A DNA stretch of 64,000 nucleotides from Pseudopyrenochaeta lycopersici (lineage: Eukaryota > Ascomycota > Dothideomycetes > Pleosporales > Pseudopyrenochaetaceae): NCBI GenBank assembly GCA_003313425.1, contig NHZP01000001.1:248001-312000 (forward strand), in the 5' to 3' direction. The notes below the pieces were generated by a model, which saw only the letters and a program-made list of their open reading frames with translations, searched no databases and was not told the origin of the DNA. The position numbers were made by a program, and so were the translations under genes. Shown piece after piece: positions 33,230-43,451 of the stretch. Each line of letters begins with the position of its first letter. Within the stretch, counting starts at the first letter, position 1.

Positions 33230-33967
33230 CTATTGAAAAGTTGATGAACCGACGCTTTGAAGAATTTCGTGCATCGTCTTGACTTCTTCACCATCAACCT
33301 CTTCACCCTGCTTCGTGATCGCTGCTGAGTGAACCCAAGGAACAGAAGTTCCTTCCTTGAGCTCTTCGACATTCGAGCTCCTGACACCACCACCAAGGAT
33401 GAAGGTGATCTTCTCTCCAAACTTCTCTTGCAACTTTGTGACTCTTTCTGCTCCTTCAGCTGCGTTCTTAGCCCCGCCGCTCGTCAGTATGCTCTTGAAA
33501 CCGCAAGCTACCACGCGGTCAACGGCTTCATCGAGATCCTCAATTTCATCAATAGCACGATGAAATGTACATGGCAGCGGTGTAGCAAGCTCAACTAGCT
33601 CGCGATTTCGATCCTCGTCTACGTGTTTATCCGAGTCTAGGATGCCGAATACGAATCCACTTGCAGCCGGCTTGAAAAGCACGATTTCTGCCTTCATTTG
33701 CTCAAATTCTTCTCGCGAGTAGTTGAAGTCTCCCGCTCGAGGACGGATCATGACATTGATCGGTATCGCGATCGCTTCGCGGATGATGTGTAGAGAGCTG
33801 GGGGTGGGAGTGATTCCGCCAGCTGAGTAGTCAGCGCAAAGCTCGATACGATCTGCACCAGCCTTTGCGGCTGTGATGGCCGATGAGGCGGTGAAACAGG
33901 CAATTTCGAGCATTGTTGATGTTATGACAATGGAGGTGGATGGGGAGATCTGAGTCTTGTTGGCCAT
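33230..33967 (-). CDS. cutC: CutC family protein (copper homeostasis)
   Basis: Intronless, 245 residues, the usual CutC length. CutC proteins form a TIM barrel and were linked to copper tolerance in bacteria; the fungal role is not settled. Motifs: LEIACFTASSAITAAKAGAD, RIELCADYSAGGITPT, IPINVMIRPRAGDFNYSREE, KPAASGFVFGILD, CTFHRAIDEIEDLDEAVD, GFKSILTSGGAKNAAEG, TFILGGGVRSSNVEEL. The ATG chosen gives an 18-residue leader. A second Met (residue 19, MLEIACF) matches the start of bacterial CutC and could be the real one. Confidence 0.93.
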   Translation of the reverse strand: MANKTQISPSTSIVITSTMLEIACFTASSAITAAKAGADRIELCADYSAGGITPTPSSLHIIREAIAIPINVMIRPRAGDFNYSREEFEQMKAEIVLFKPAASGFVFGILDSDKHVDEDRNRELVELATPLPCTFHRAIDEIEDLDEAVDRVVACGFKSILTSGGAKNAAEGAERVTKLQEKFGEKITFILGGGVRSSNVEELKEGTSVPWVHSAAITKQGEEVDGEEVKTMHEILQSVGSSTFQ

Positions 33968-35441
33968 TAGTCAGTCTAACTTTTTTCGACCTAGCCCGAT
34001 CGTCACCACAAACGAACCTCGCGCATTGTCAGCTTTCAGACTTTGGTTCTATTGCTGTGGTGACAATCATCAAATATCTAGAAAGATGCCTTATACGATA
34101 TCGTGTTTTACGATGGATTTGCCAGTAATCGAAGCCGCCACGAAGTATAATTGACCAACCATGCCTATGTAGTGTAGGCACCTGCATGAAACAATCGCCA
34201 AAGCCCGTCGGAACCTCATCGGGTTCCCTTGGTCGGTCGTTATTCTCCCCACCGCCCATCTCTCATCTCACCATAGCGCTACCCATATACTGTATACCAG
34301 TATTGTAGTTAAGGTGTCACGAACTCTTAACGTCATAATCTTGCAGCTTCCAAGTACTGAACAGCCCTTCTGTCCTTGCCAGATGAGGGGCTGTGACCGT
34401 AACTTCCAGTGGATCTGCCCTTCCGACTCACTAGATTGACTTGATGCCAAATGATCAATAAGCCCACTTCTTCCACCATTCTCCGACGAAATTTGAATCA
34501 ACTTATGACTTCGACGGGACTGGGGAGCCTGCACTTTCAGAGTCCACCTGCAGTGCCCTCAGACGCAAGATAAGACTTGAACCTCAAAGGGCGTACTGGT
34601 TGAGCACTATTACCTCTGACAGCATCTTCTAACTAATCATTGAACCTCTTATTACCCACTGAGAGTTGATGTCTCTAGAGGACGCCCTGGACGAGATCCC
34701 AGGATAATATGAATGCTACGATCTACTTGTGTAGGTCGCAATGGAGAAGTTTGGCTGTGAGGCTCCTGAGCTCTTTGCCCTGTTATAAGTCGCTCGGTAC
34801 TCTCCACATGAGGTCCAAGCCACGCCTGACTCGGCTCTTGCTGCTGGTAATCTGTGCTCCCTACCCTCTGGTCATAACTCACACGGAAAGCGATTATCAG
34901 GATACTGGCCTGTGGCACCCTTAAAGTCAATTATGACCCTTGGTTCGGAGGGGATCTCTTCTACTTCTAGTATTTGCTCAGATTTTTCAGCGATGAGCTC
35001 TGCGGGCAAGCCACCTTCAACCGCGTCCCATACTTTGTCGCGTATCTCAAAGTAGGCAATATGCTAGACGATATCTAAATTTTCAAGTAACTGGTTATAC
35101 AAATAGGCATTATGCTCGTTCCATTATCAAGATCCTAGCGCCCACGGGACATTACACGGTTTACTAACTATGCAGCTCTTTGCTCTTCTTCTAGCGGCGG
35201 CTACGTCCCAGTACTCCTCGCGGTAAGGCAGCAGCCCTCGGAATGTAACTTTAAAGTGGTGATTGGCCTCAAAGCAGCGCGCACAAAAGTTTCGAGGGCT
35301 GCTATCTTCGACCTTTTGGTTGAGAATCTCAACCACGGCTGTCAATTTTGACCCTAAAACCCCACCATATAAACCCTCTAATCTCGCCCAGAAATGCCGA
35401 TCCCCCAGGACTTCGACACGCACTTCACCACTTCATAAAAA
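33968..35441. other. intergenic, 1.5 kb, no gene seen
   Basis: Divergent promoter space between cutC (minus) and the phosphoesterase gene (plus). Only short, unsupported frames. Confidence 0.5.
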
Positions 35442-36470
35442 ATGTCTTTCTTCACACCCCAATTCCAGATCGTGTCCGATCTCCACCTGGAAACGCCCCT
35501 AACAACGCCGCTCTACGCTTCCTTTCGTCTCAACGTGCAAGCCGACAATTTACTTTTGCTCGGCGATATAGGCCTCGCTGTAGACGCTGGACTGTTCCAA
35601 TTCTTACGCCGCATCCTGGAACAGAATAGAGGGTGTCGCATATTCTATGTACTGGGAAACCACGAGCCCTATCGAACAACATATGAGCATGCATACAAAT
35701 TGCTGCGCGACTTCGAACACGAGGCCAAGGACGATCTCGGCGGTCGCTTCAAATTTCTATGCCGCGATCGCTACAATCTAGACAAAAATATTACCATCTT
35801 GGGCTGCACATTATGGTCCGCTATTCAACACAACCAGGAATCGGACATTGCCTCTCGCTCGACCGATTTGAATAGCGAACGTGGCATTCAAAATTGGACA
35901 CTGGAGCGGCATCGAGAAGAACACGAAAAAGACCTCATGTGGCTGAATTCTCAAATATCTACTATTGAGGAAGACGAACCACATCGTCAAATCATGATCG
36001 CAACGCATTACAGCCCAACAATAGATCCAAGAGCCAATGATCCACAACATGAGGGGAGTTCTGTGTCGAGTAATTTTGTCACAGATTTGTCACAAGAGCC
36101 ATGTTGGCTTTCCCCAACAGTCAAGCTCTGGGCTTTTGGACATACGCATTACAGCTGCAATTTTTGGGACGAAAAGACCGGAAAGCTTGTTGTTGCGAAT
36201 CAGAAGGGATATTCCGGACTTGGGGCGGGAAGGAAGAGGGTGGGAATGAAAATGAAAGTGGTGGAAGCAGGGAAGGAGGGGTGGGAGGTGGTTGAGACGA
36301 GAAAGATTGGTCGAGAAGAACAGATCCGAGCGATAGATACGCAGACTGAGAAGGAGGTGGTAGATGATGGTGAGAAGGAAATTGATGCGGAAACACCCAA
36401 AGTCTCATTGCTGCATCGCATAACCAGGCGGATACAAGTCTTCGCGGTTCGCGGCGGAAATGTTTCATAG
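35442..36470 (+). CDS. calcineurin-like metallophosphoesterase
   Basis: Intronless, 342 residues. All metal-binding motifs of the class are present in order: IVSDLHLE (D13, H15), LLLLGDIG, VLGNHEPY, IATHYSPT and FGHTHYSC. The enzyme is therefore probably active as a two-metal phosphoesterase. The substrate cannot be told, and the fungal members are mostly uncharacterised cytosolic proteins. The C-terminal 80 residues are charged (GREEQIRAIDTQTEKEVVDD) and are not part of the core fold. The ATG is the first in frame and sits seven codons before the first motif. Confidence 0.9.
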   Translation: MSFFTPQFQIVSDLHLETPLTTPLYASFRLNVQADNLLLLGDIGLAVDAGLFQFLRRILEQNRGCRIFYVLGNHEPYRTTYEHAYKLLRDFEHEAKDDLGGRFKFLCRDRYNLDKNITILGCTLWSAIQHNQESDIASRSTDLNSERGIQNWTLERHREEHEKDLMWLNSQISTIEEDEPHRQIMIATHYSPTIDPRANDPQHEGSSVSSNFVTDLSQEPCWLSPTVKLWAFGHTHYSCNFWDEKTGKLVVANQKGYSGLGAGRKRVGMKMKVVEAGKEGWEVVETRKIGREEQIRAIDTQTEKEVVDDGEKEIDAETPKVSLLHRITRRIQVFAVRGGNVS

Positions 36471-36833
36471 TGGCGACAAAGAAGATGAGACGTTCTAGTT
36501 ATTATCCGTAGAAAGGTAAGGACATTCTAGTAAGTATAATGAGTATGCTATAATGTATACTTTACATAGTTTATGTTCTGGACTATTCTACTTAAGCTAA
36601 GTTGCTAGATACACTCTTTAGTTCTATTTTATACTACTGTTTAGATCTAATTACTTATCTTGTAGAATATTCTTAAGAGCTAGCTAGTTTATACTAGTTG
36701 TTTTATATTATAACTACTCAGCCAGCCCATCTTAATACTACAATAGACTGTAGATTAGATAGGAGAACTTGTCTTAAGATCCTATAGTTGTATGTAAAGA
36801 TATGTTGTCTAAATTGTATTTACATAGTGCTTT
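36471..36833. other. TA-rich decayed DNA, RIP-like
   Basis: About 360 bp very rich in TA dinucleotides with no open frame. It lies between a normal gene and a transposon-like region and resembles RIP-mutated repeat remnants. Composition was judged by eye. Confidence 0.45.
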
Positions 36834-37046
36834 TGTTGCAGACAACGCGCCGTAGCCTGTTGTACGGTGCGCAGCGTGTGCTCACGTGCGAGCTCACGCA
36901 CGTCCTGTACACACACGCTACTCTCGCCCCTGCCGTAAGCTGGCCCCTGCAGTAGGCCGTGCTCAGCTCTCTCTTATATGAGATCCCAATACGATACCTG
37001 TGTTAAACACCCTTCCCTTTTATGTGGGATGGGTAGGGTGTTGACA
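36834..37046 (-). repeat. possible solo LTR
   Basis: On the minus strand this 213-bp block begins TGTCAACACCCTACCC and ends GTTGTCTGCAACA, the TG...CA ends of an LTR. A TATA-like segment (TCATATAAGAG) is inside, and the first about 45 bp can fold as an imperfect palindrome. No clear 5-bp target duplication, so the call is tentative. Confidence 0.33.
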
Positions 37047-37261
37047 CTTCGTCGTTGAGGTGCACGCGGGTCCGGTCTGTGGTTCCAGCGCCCAGCGCGA
37101 ACTTACCATGCTATAGTACCAACTGGCGACAGTGCTAGTTATGTCATGTAGCGAACAAAATGCTACGCGCCCAAGGACTTTGCACAGATAAATCTCATAT
37201 TTACTTAAAACCTTGTTCTCCTCGTTCAGTCAAATATTTTACTTACTTTGATGCTGCTACT

Positions 37262-37375
37262 ATCCCTCACCACGTTGCGAGAATCACCCCGTTGCGAGAA
37301 TCACCCCGTTGCGAGAATCACCCCGTTGCGAGAATCACCCCGTAGCGAGAAAATCAATAGGTACTTAGACTTTAC
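37262..37375 (+). repeat. left terminal repeat with 17-bp units
   Basis: Four exact copies of GTTGCGAGAATCACCCC run head to tail at 37274-37341, followed by a variant GTAGCGAGAAAATCA and an inner block shared with the right end. The array extends the terminal repeat compared with the right side, which has only two units. Confidence 0.8.
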
Positions 37376-37598
37376 AGTTATAAAAATCCTTCTCACATCG
37401 ACTTATTCATATTTTGCTGTTTGGTCATGTATTAAGGGTCTTTCCTGATAATCTGACTATCGCTATTCAGATAATTACCATCCTTGTCGTCGCCATCGCG
37501 GCCTAGATAACAAGGGTCTTGTTTTGTATCCAGTAATTACCTTTATCTTGAGCGAGATAATCCTGCCGCCACCTGCGCGTCTACGTAATAATTACAAT

Positions 37599-37635
37599 GT
37601 AATAATTACAGTGTAATAATAAGCCACTCTAGCAG
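37599..37635 (+). repeat. subterminal inverted block, left
   Basis: TAATAATTACAGTGTAATAA followed by AAGCCACTCTAG matches the reverse complement of 42864-42899 with a few mismatches. Together with the terminal block it suggests arms of about 380-480 bp that have lost colinearity through insertions and deletions. Confidence 0.55.
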
Positions 37636-38007
37636 ACAAGCCAAGCCAGTGGCTATCAGATACGTGGCTCTGCGCACCACCCAGAGGCCAACATCTCACA
37701 AGGACGAATCTACGACAACAATGTGCGAAAAATTTGTGTGACACTATTCAGGCTGCCACCACTAGTTACACCTATGGCTATTAAAGATGCACTGCGCATG
37801 GCCATGTGCTGCGTCGCACTCGCTCGCGCTCGCTCGCTGAGCTGCCTCCTGCTGCCCATTACGATATCTAATAAATTTGCCCAGCTGTCCTTGCATCTGC
37901 ATTCCCTTCGTCGTACGTGTTGCTTGGGTAAAATCACCACATTAGGGCTATACTCGAATTACTGCCAGAAGGTCGCAAGAAGTAGAAAGCGATTTTGCTC
38001 TTATGGG
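37636..38007. other. 3' flank of NLR2 within the segment
   Basis: No gene is supported. The plus-strand frame starting at 37723 runs into the antisense of the NLR2 coding sequence. Confidence 0.5.
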
Positions 38008-41000
38008 CTATCTTGCATTCAGCCGCCTTCGCTTCACAGATCTCGACTTTGGTGCTCCAATCTCTGTAGAATCATCGTGGCCTTCTTTCAGCTCAACAGA
38101 CGCAACTTGCATCGCTTGAAGCCGATCTTTAAGTTGCTTACACCATTTCGAAGAAGGCCCTTGGACAGCTCCGTATCCAGCCAGTGCCTGACTATACATT
38201 CTCTCCGCTGCATTTTTACGGCCTGTCTGGGAGAAGAGGTCACCAAAGGAGAACATTGTATTCAATGCCGGCAAATAAGACAGCAAAAGCTCAGGTCCAA
38301 GTGCCTCCTCGTAGCCTTGCAGCGCCCGAGTGTACATAGCCTCCGCGTCAGCCAGCTTGCCTTGGTCAGCGTAGAGCAAGCCTAGGTTGTTGACTGTATT
38401 GAGTGTTGATGTGTGCTTCAGTCCAAGTGCCTCCTCGTAGCCTTGCAGCGCCCGAGTGTACATAGCCTCCGCGTCGGCCAGCTTGCCTTGGTCAGCGTAG
38501 AGGTTGCCTAGGTTGTTGACCGTTAAGAGTGTCGATGTGTGCTTCAGTCCAAGTGCCTCCTCACGGCCTTGCAGCGCCCGAGTGTACATAGCCTCCGCGT
38601 CAGCCAGCTTGTCTTGGTCAGCGTAGAGGTTGCCTAGGTTGTTGACCGTATCGAGTGTCGATGTGTGCTTCAGTCCAAGTGCCTCCTCGTAGCCTTGCAG
38701 CGCCCGAGTGTACATAGCCTCCGCGTCAGCCAGCTTGCCTTGGTCAGCGTAGAGGTTGCCTAGGTTGTTGACCGTATCGAGTGTCGATGTGTGCTTCAGT
38801 CCAAGTGCCTCCTCACGGCCTTGCAGCGCCCGAGTGTACATAGCCTCCGCGTCGGCCAGCTTGCCTTGGTCAGCGTAGAGGTTGCCTAGGTTGTTGACCG
38901 TATCGAGTGTCGATGTGTGCTTCAGTCCAAGTGCCTCCTCACGGCCTTGCAGCGCCCGAGTGTACATAGCCTCCGCGTCAGCCAGCTTGCCTTGGTCAGC
39001 GTAGAGCAAGCCTAGGTTGTTGACTGTATCGAGTGTCGATGTGTGCTTCAGTCCAAGTGCCTCCTCACGGCCTTGCAGCGCCCGAGTGTACATAGCCTCC
39101 GCGTCAGCCAGCTTGCCTTGGTCAGCGTAGAGGAAGCCTAGGTTGTTGACTGTACCGAGTGTTGATGTGTGCTTCAGTCCAAGTGCCTCCTCGTAGCCTT
39201 GCAGCGCCCGAGTGTACATAGCCTCCGCGTCAGCCAGCTTGCCTTGGTTTTTGTAGAGGTTGCCTAGGTTGTTGACCGTATCGAGTGTTGATGTGTGCTT
39301 CAGTCCAAGTGCCTCCTCACGGCCTTGCAGCGCCCGAGTGTACATAGCCTCCGCGTCGGCCAGCTTGCCTTGGTCAGCGTAGAGCAAGCCTAGGTTGTTG
39401 ACTGTATCGAGTGTCGATGTGTGCTTCAGTCCAAGTGCCTCCTCACGGCCTTGCAGCGCCCGAGTGTACATAGCCTCCGCGTCAGCCAGCTTGCCTTGGT
39501 CAGCGTAGAGCAAGCCTAGGTTGTTGACTGTATCGAGTGTCGATGTGTGCTTCAGTCCAAGTGCCTCCTCACGGCCTTGCAGCGCCCGAGTGTACATAGC
39601 CTCCGCGTCAGCCAGCTTGCCTTGGTCAGCGTAGAGGAAGCCTAGGTTGTTGACTGTACCGAGTGTTGATGTGTGCTTCAGTCCAAGTGCCTCCTCGTAG
39701 CCTTCCAGCGCCCGAGTGTACATAGCCTCCGCGTCAGCCAGCTTGCCTTGGTTTTTGTAGAGGTTGCCTAGGTTGTTGACCGTATCGAGTGTTGATGTGT
39801 GCTTCAGTCCAAGTGCCTCCTCACGGCCTTGCAGCGCCCGAGTGTACATAGCCTCCGCGTCGGCCAGCTTGCCTTGGTCAGCGTAGAGCAAGCCTAGGTT
39901 GTTGACTGTATCGAGTGTTGATGTGTGCTTCAGTCCAAGTGCCTCCTCGTAGCCTTGCAGCGCCCGAGTGTACATAGCCTCCGCGTCGGCCAGCTTGCCT
40001 TGGTCAGCGTAGAGCAAGCCTAGGTTGTTGACTGTATCGAGTGTCGATGTGTGCTTCAGTCCAAGTGCCTCCTCACGGCCTTGCAGCGCCCGAGTGTACA
40101 TAGCCTCCGCGTCAGCCAGCTTGCCTTGGTCAGCGTAGAGCAAGCCTAGGTTGTTGACTGTATCGAGTGTTGATGTGTGCTTCAGTCCAAGTGCCTCCTC
40201 GTAGCCTTGCAGCGCCCGAGTGTACATAGCCTCCGCGTCAGCCAGCTTGCCTTGGTTTTGGTACAGCAAGCCTAGGTTGTGCGGCGCCCATTCTATTCCC
40301 TTGATATCTACATAGCCGTCTGTAATAAAATGGTTATGCCTTCCAGCATGTTGGAGGAGCCGCTGCTGTAGGAGCCACCACTTGTCTACGTCCGTGCTAG
40401 GAACTTCAGATGCCACGCAAGACATGGCTACCCTTGCTAGGCCGTCGTCCCACTCGCTATTCAACACATATATCGTCCACGAGTGCACACAGCTATGTAC
40501 TCCATACCCTGCGGCCCCAGTCGGCTGTCTAAGTGAAGGTTCTGGATGAGCCAGACCGTATTCGCATAGCAGTCGAACTGCCTTAATAAAACTCAATTCG
40601 TCTTCTGTAAGCTTCTGTATCCACTCATCATCCGCAGAGCAGGCATGTCGAAGAAGTCCGAACCATATGTCTTGCTTATCGAAATATGCCCACAGCTTGA
40701 GTAACTGGGCTGATGCCGCGTTCTGTTTTCGTATCCGATCAAAAGTAACCTGCCATGTCGTGTACAGCGATCGGTCTTCATAGGAGCTCAATCTCGGACT
40801 CGTCGTCTGGAGTTTCAACCAAGACGCCTCGTATAGCCGAAGATACTCCGCGAAGCTAGTGGCCATATGCTCTAGATAAGCCCCAGCCGTAGAGAGAGCA
40901 AGTGGTAGGCCGTCTAGCTTCATTACAAGCGCTTTTGCATCAGAATCTATTAAATAAGCTCAGTGTAACTCATTGAAGACTCAAGTAACATACCGTTTTC

Positions 41001-42420
41001 AACTCCCTCTCTTCCAGACATATTCGACAGGATCTTGAGTCCGTCCTCTAGGCCTGTCAACTTCTGAACGTGAAGACGCCGACCTTGGGTAACACTCGCT
41101 GACCGCGTCGTAATGATGATTGAGCCTTGGTCACTTTCTGGCAGATACCGACGTATATCTACTGTTGAGCGGTCGGAAGCATTGGAGGTTCGGGGGTTGT
41201 CGTAATTGTCATAGACCATCAGCCAACGGGTATTGTCTCGGAGATCGAACCAGGCTTTGACTGCACTAACCACTCGATCAAGGTCTCCTTCTAAGTCCAC
41301 ATTACTAAGCACTCTAGTCGAAGGATGATACTTTAAGACTTGCTGAGCGATGCCGCGAAAGCTAAGCCGGAGAGAGTCTTTATCATTCGCATTCAGCCAA
41401 AATATCGCTGTGTGTTTTTCTTTGTGCCTTCTGATGTATTCGATTGCGAGCTGAGTCTTTCCAATTCCTCCAAGCCCATGCAAGACTGCTGCCGATCGGT
41501 TACTGTGACCATAAAGCTGCTCATGCATCTTCAATAACTCCTTCTCTCTAGCAACGAATTGTGTAGCTTCAGGAAATGACGTAAGATTAAGTCCGACGGC
41601 ATATTGTTCGAGATCAATACCTATGCTAGTCAGTATCATTGCTTTAATCAGCACATCTAGGCAAAAGTATACCCTTGTGCAACTTGTGGATTTCTTCCTC
41701 TAGCCGCCGAAATGCTTGGTCTCTTCCCTCACCATAGTTTGGCACTATAGAGACACCACAGATTCCGATTAAACAGTACACTTTATCCTCTTCAATTGTA
41801 GTATTGCGGCGCTCGGCCCAGGACCTCCGCTCTTTAATACTAAAACTCGTCAATGCATCGCCTCGAAGAGCATTCTTCGCAATGCCAGTAATTTCATGTA
41901 TTGCGGACTCTAGCACCAACTTGCTCCCAAGTCGCTTGGCTTCTAAGCTGAAAAAGTCAACCAGCCTTGGTGCGATGAGCTCTTGAAGCGTCCAGCCTCG
42001 GGTGAACCATCGACTTGTCCTGAAATCCTCTTCCCATGCCCTTTTACTATCCGCTTCGGCGGGTTTGGTGACATCCGAAAGGTAGACGTAGCAGCGTGCG
42101 GCATTCTGATACCACCGAAACATGGAGTTGATCGCCGCGCCGAGTTCTACCGCATTCCTTTTGTCAATGCAGCAAGTGTCTATCCAGAAGTATTGTAGTC
42201 CATCAGCTGCGGCCTGCTTTGCACAGAACTGTATTTTTCTCCACCCAGCCTTATTCATAGTCTTGCTCATATCCGCGCTGTCTTCCAGGTCGTGAAAGGT
42301 GACCTCCTCTTTTCCCCATGTGTGAGAGAGTATTGCGTAAGCAGGGACATGGCTGCTGGTAGGTTCGCGAAAGACGATCTCGCCGTCCGGTTTAAGCTGT
42401 AAGAGGCGTATGAGGGCCAT
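38008..42420 (-). CDS. NLR-type receptor: HET / NB-ARC / TPR (NLR2)
   Basis: Three exons (41673-42420, 40994-41620, 38008-40946) with introns of 52 and 47 nt give 1437 residues. The domain plan is the same as NLR1. HET fills 1-249: VPAYAILSHTW, LQYFWIDTCCIDK, WFTRGWTLQELIAP. NB-ARC has P-loop GLGGIGKT at 298-305 (the same residue numbers as NLR1), Walker-B-like RWLMVYDNYDN, GSIIITTRSASV and LDGLPLALSTAGAYL. Sixteen 42-residue TPR units follow at about 679-1350, then one degenerate unit. The tail ends KSRSVKRRRLNAR, a possible nuclear signal. The first intron separates HET from NB-ARC in the same phase as NLR1. Expected role: a sensor whose repeats bind a ligand, NB-ARC oligomerises and HET triggers cell death; this is family knowledge, not shown here. 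The gene is intact. Confidence 0.9.
38272..40287 (-). repeat. 126-bp tandem repeat, 16 units (TPR coding)
   Basis: Sixteen direct 126-bp units encode modules of the form VNNLGxLYxxQGKLADAEAM plus YTRALQGxEEALGLKHTSTL. Differences are confined to a few codons: L/N/F in GxLY, AD or KN before QGK, Y/R before EEALG, and D/G/N/L before T. A four-unit block (504 bp) is duplicated: the rare KNQ unit recurs at 39241 and 39745. Confidence 0.97.
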
Positions 42421-42863
42421 GGCTGAGGCGCGATCTCATGGCAAGTGCGACTCGTGCGGCTTGTTCGGCATGGCGGCGCGAGCTGTTCGAGGGTTGACAG
42501 CACTGAAGCAGACGTCGGAGGACTGATCGTGATGAGGTGGTGAAGTGGTGGTCGTAGGCACTGCCCACAAGGCTGCGTCGTGGCGCAGGCGGGCTGGTGA
42601 AGGGATGCTCATGTCGCCTGGATGTTATTGGAAGCCTCACAGTAACACACCGAACCTTGACGCGAACCGCCCGCTTTTACATGTAGCAAACCATTTGAGA
42701 CTTTGCAAAACTGATAAAAGGCGGTTAGAGAGCAAATTTGCTCTAAGGTAGAGCGTTCACACTTGTTGAATAAGAGAGTCAAATAACGGTAGTGCAAAAT
42801 TCGCAAGCCACTGATACCTGGGTGCTGTGCCACATGTCTGCCCGCCACAGACTTCCCATGCTG
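42421..42863. other. NLR2 promoter region
   Basis: No gene supported. Short frames on both strands. Lies inside the TIR-bounded segment. Confidence 0.5.
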
Positions 42864-42899
42864 GCCAGTGTGGCTTGTATCATACTGTAATTATTACGT
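42864..42899 (-). repeat. subterminal inverted block, right
   Basis: Reverse-complement partner of 37599-37635. On the minus strand it reads ACGTAATAATTACAGTATGA, then AAGCCACACTGG. Confidence 0.55.
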
Positions 42900-43280
42900 A
42901 CCCCTGCAGGTTGCGCTGCAGGATAGCCAGGCCTCTTCGCTTAGATCAAGAGGTACCAATCGCCGTAGCGACCTCGCATGAATTATCCATAATTTCCCGC
43001 CATAGGGCTGATCATGTCTTGTTAGCGTAATTGCACTGTTTTGGAACTCGAATACTATTATATTATAGCTGTTTAAAGTTCTAAAAGTTAAGCGCTGAAG
43101 CTATAATAGAGAAGCCCTATTATATTGCAGAATATGACTACCTAATGCTAGGCACTACGTTGACGATGAGGACAGTAATTTTTCCATCAGCAGCAGCTAG
43201 AAGGTAGAGGAAGATACAGGTTACCTAGCTTAAGCACTAACGCATGGATATCTGGAAGTGGGAAGACTTTAAACAGCTTT

Positions 43281-43340
43281 GAAGTTGAAGTACCCATGAT
43301 TTTCTCGCTACGGTGTGGTTCTCGCTACGCAGTGGGGGAT
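43281..43340 (-). repeat. right terminal repeat
   Basis: On the minus strand it carries ATCCCCCACTGC, one 17-bp unit GTAGCGAGAACCACACC, the variant GTAGCGAGAAAATCA and GGTACTTCAACTT, mirroring the left end. Confidence 0.75.
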
Positions 43341-43451
43341 GTTAACTGGTTTTTTCTTCTTTCGTTCCCAAGTCTTCATTGACACGTTTTCGCGTTGTGC
43401 GCTAGAACCTCAGGCTCCCAGACATGCCTGCCTCACCAATCCCGCCATACA

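Larger units (their letters stand above)
37262..43340. mobile_element. 6.08-kb TIR-bounded segment carrying an NLR gene
   Basis: Both ends share inverted sequence. The left end reads ATCCCTCACCACGTTGCGAG, then 17-bp units, then GTAGCGAGAAAATCA and GGTACTTAGACTT. The right end, on the minus strand, reads ATCCCCCACTGCGTAGCGAG, then one unit, then GTAGCGAGAAAATCA and GGTACTTCAACTT. A second inverted block lies further inside: TAATAATTACAGTGTAATAA at about 37600 matches the reverse complement of about 42881-42897 and continues into AAGCCAC. The only gene between is NLR2. I see no transposase and no convincing target duplication. The ends are unlike those of the NLR1 segment. Confidence 0.55.

Noticed and set aside
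37274..37350. 17-bp repeats as a CRISPR array
   Set aside because: No spacers, head-to-tail units, eukaryotic context; they belong to terminal repeats.
37723..38385. 220-codon plus-strand frame
   Set aside because: Its second half is antisense to the NLR2 coding sequence; Cys/Leu/Arg-rich without motifs.
38272..40287. Tandem array that could be taken for a CRISPR or satellite
   Set aside because: The unit is 126 bp, multiple of three, encodes TPR modules without stops and has no spacers.
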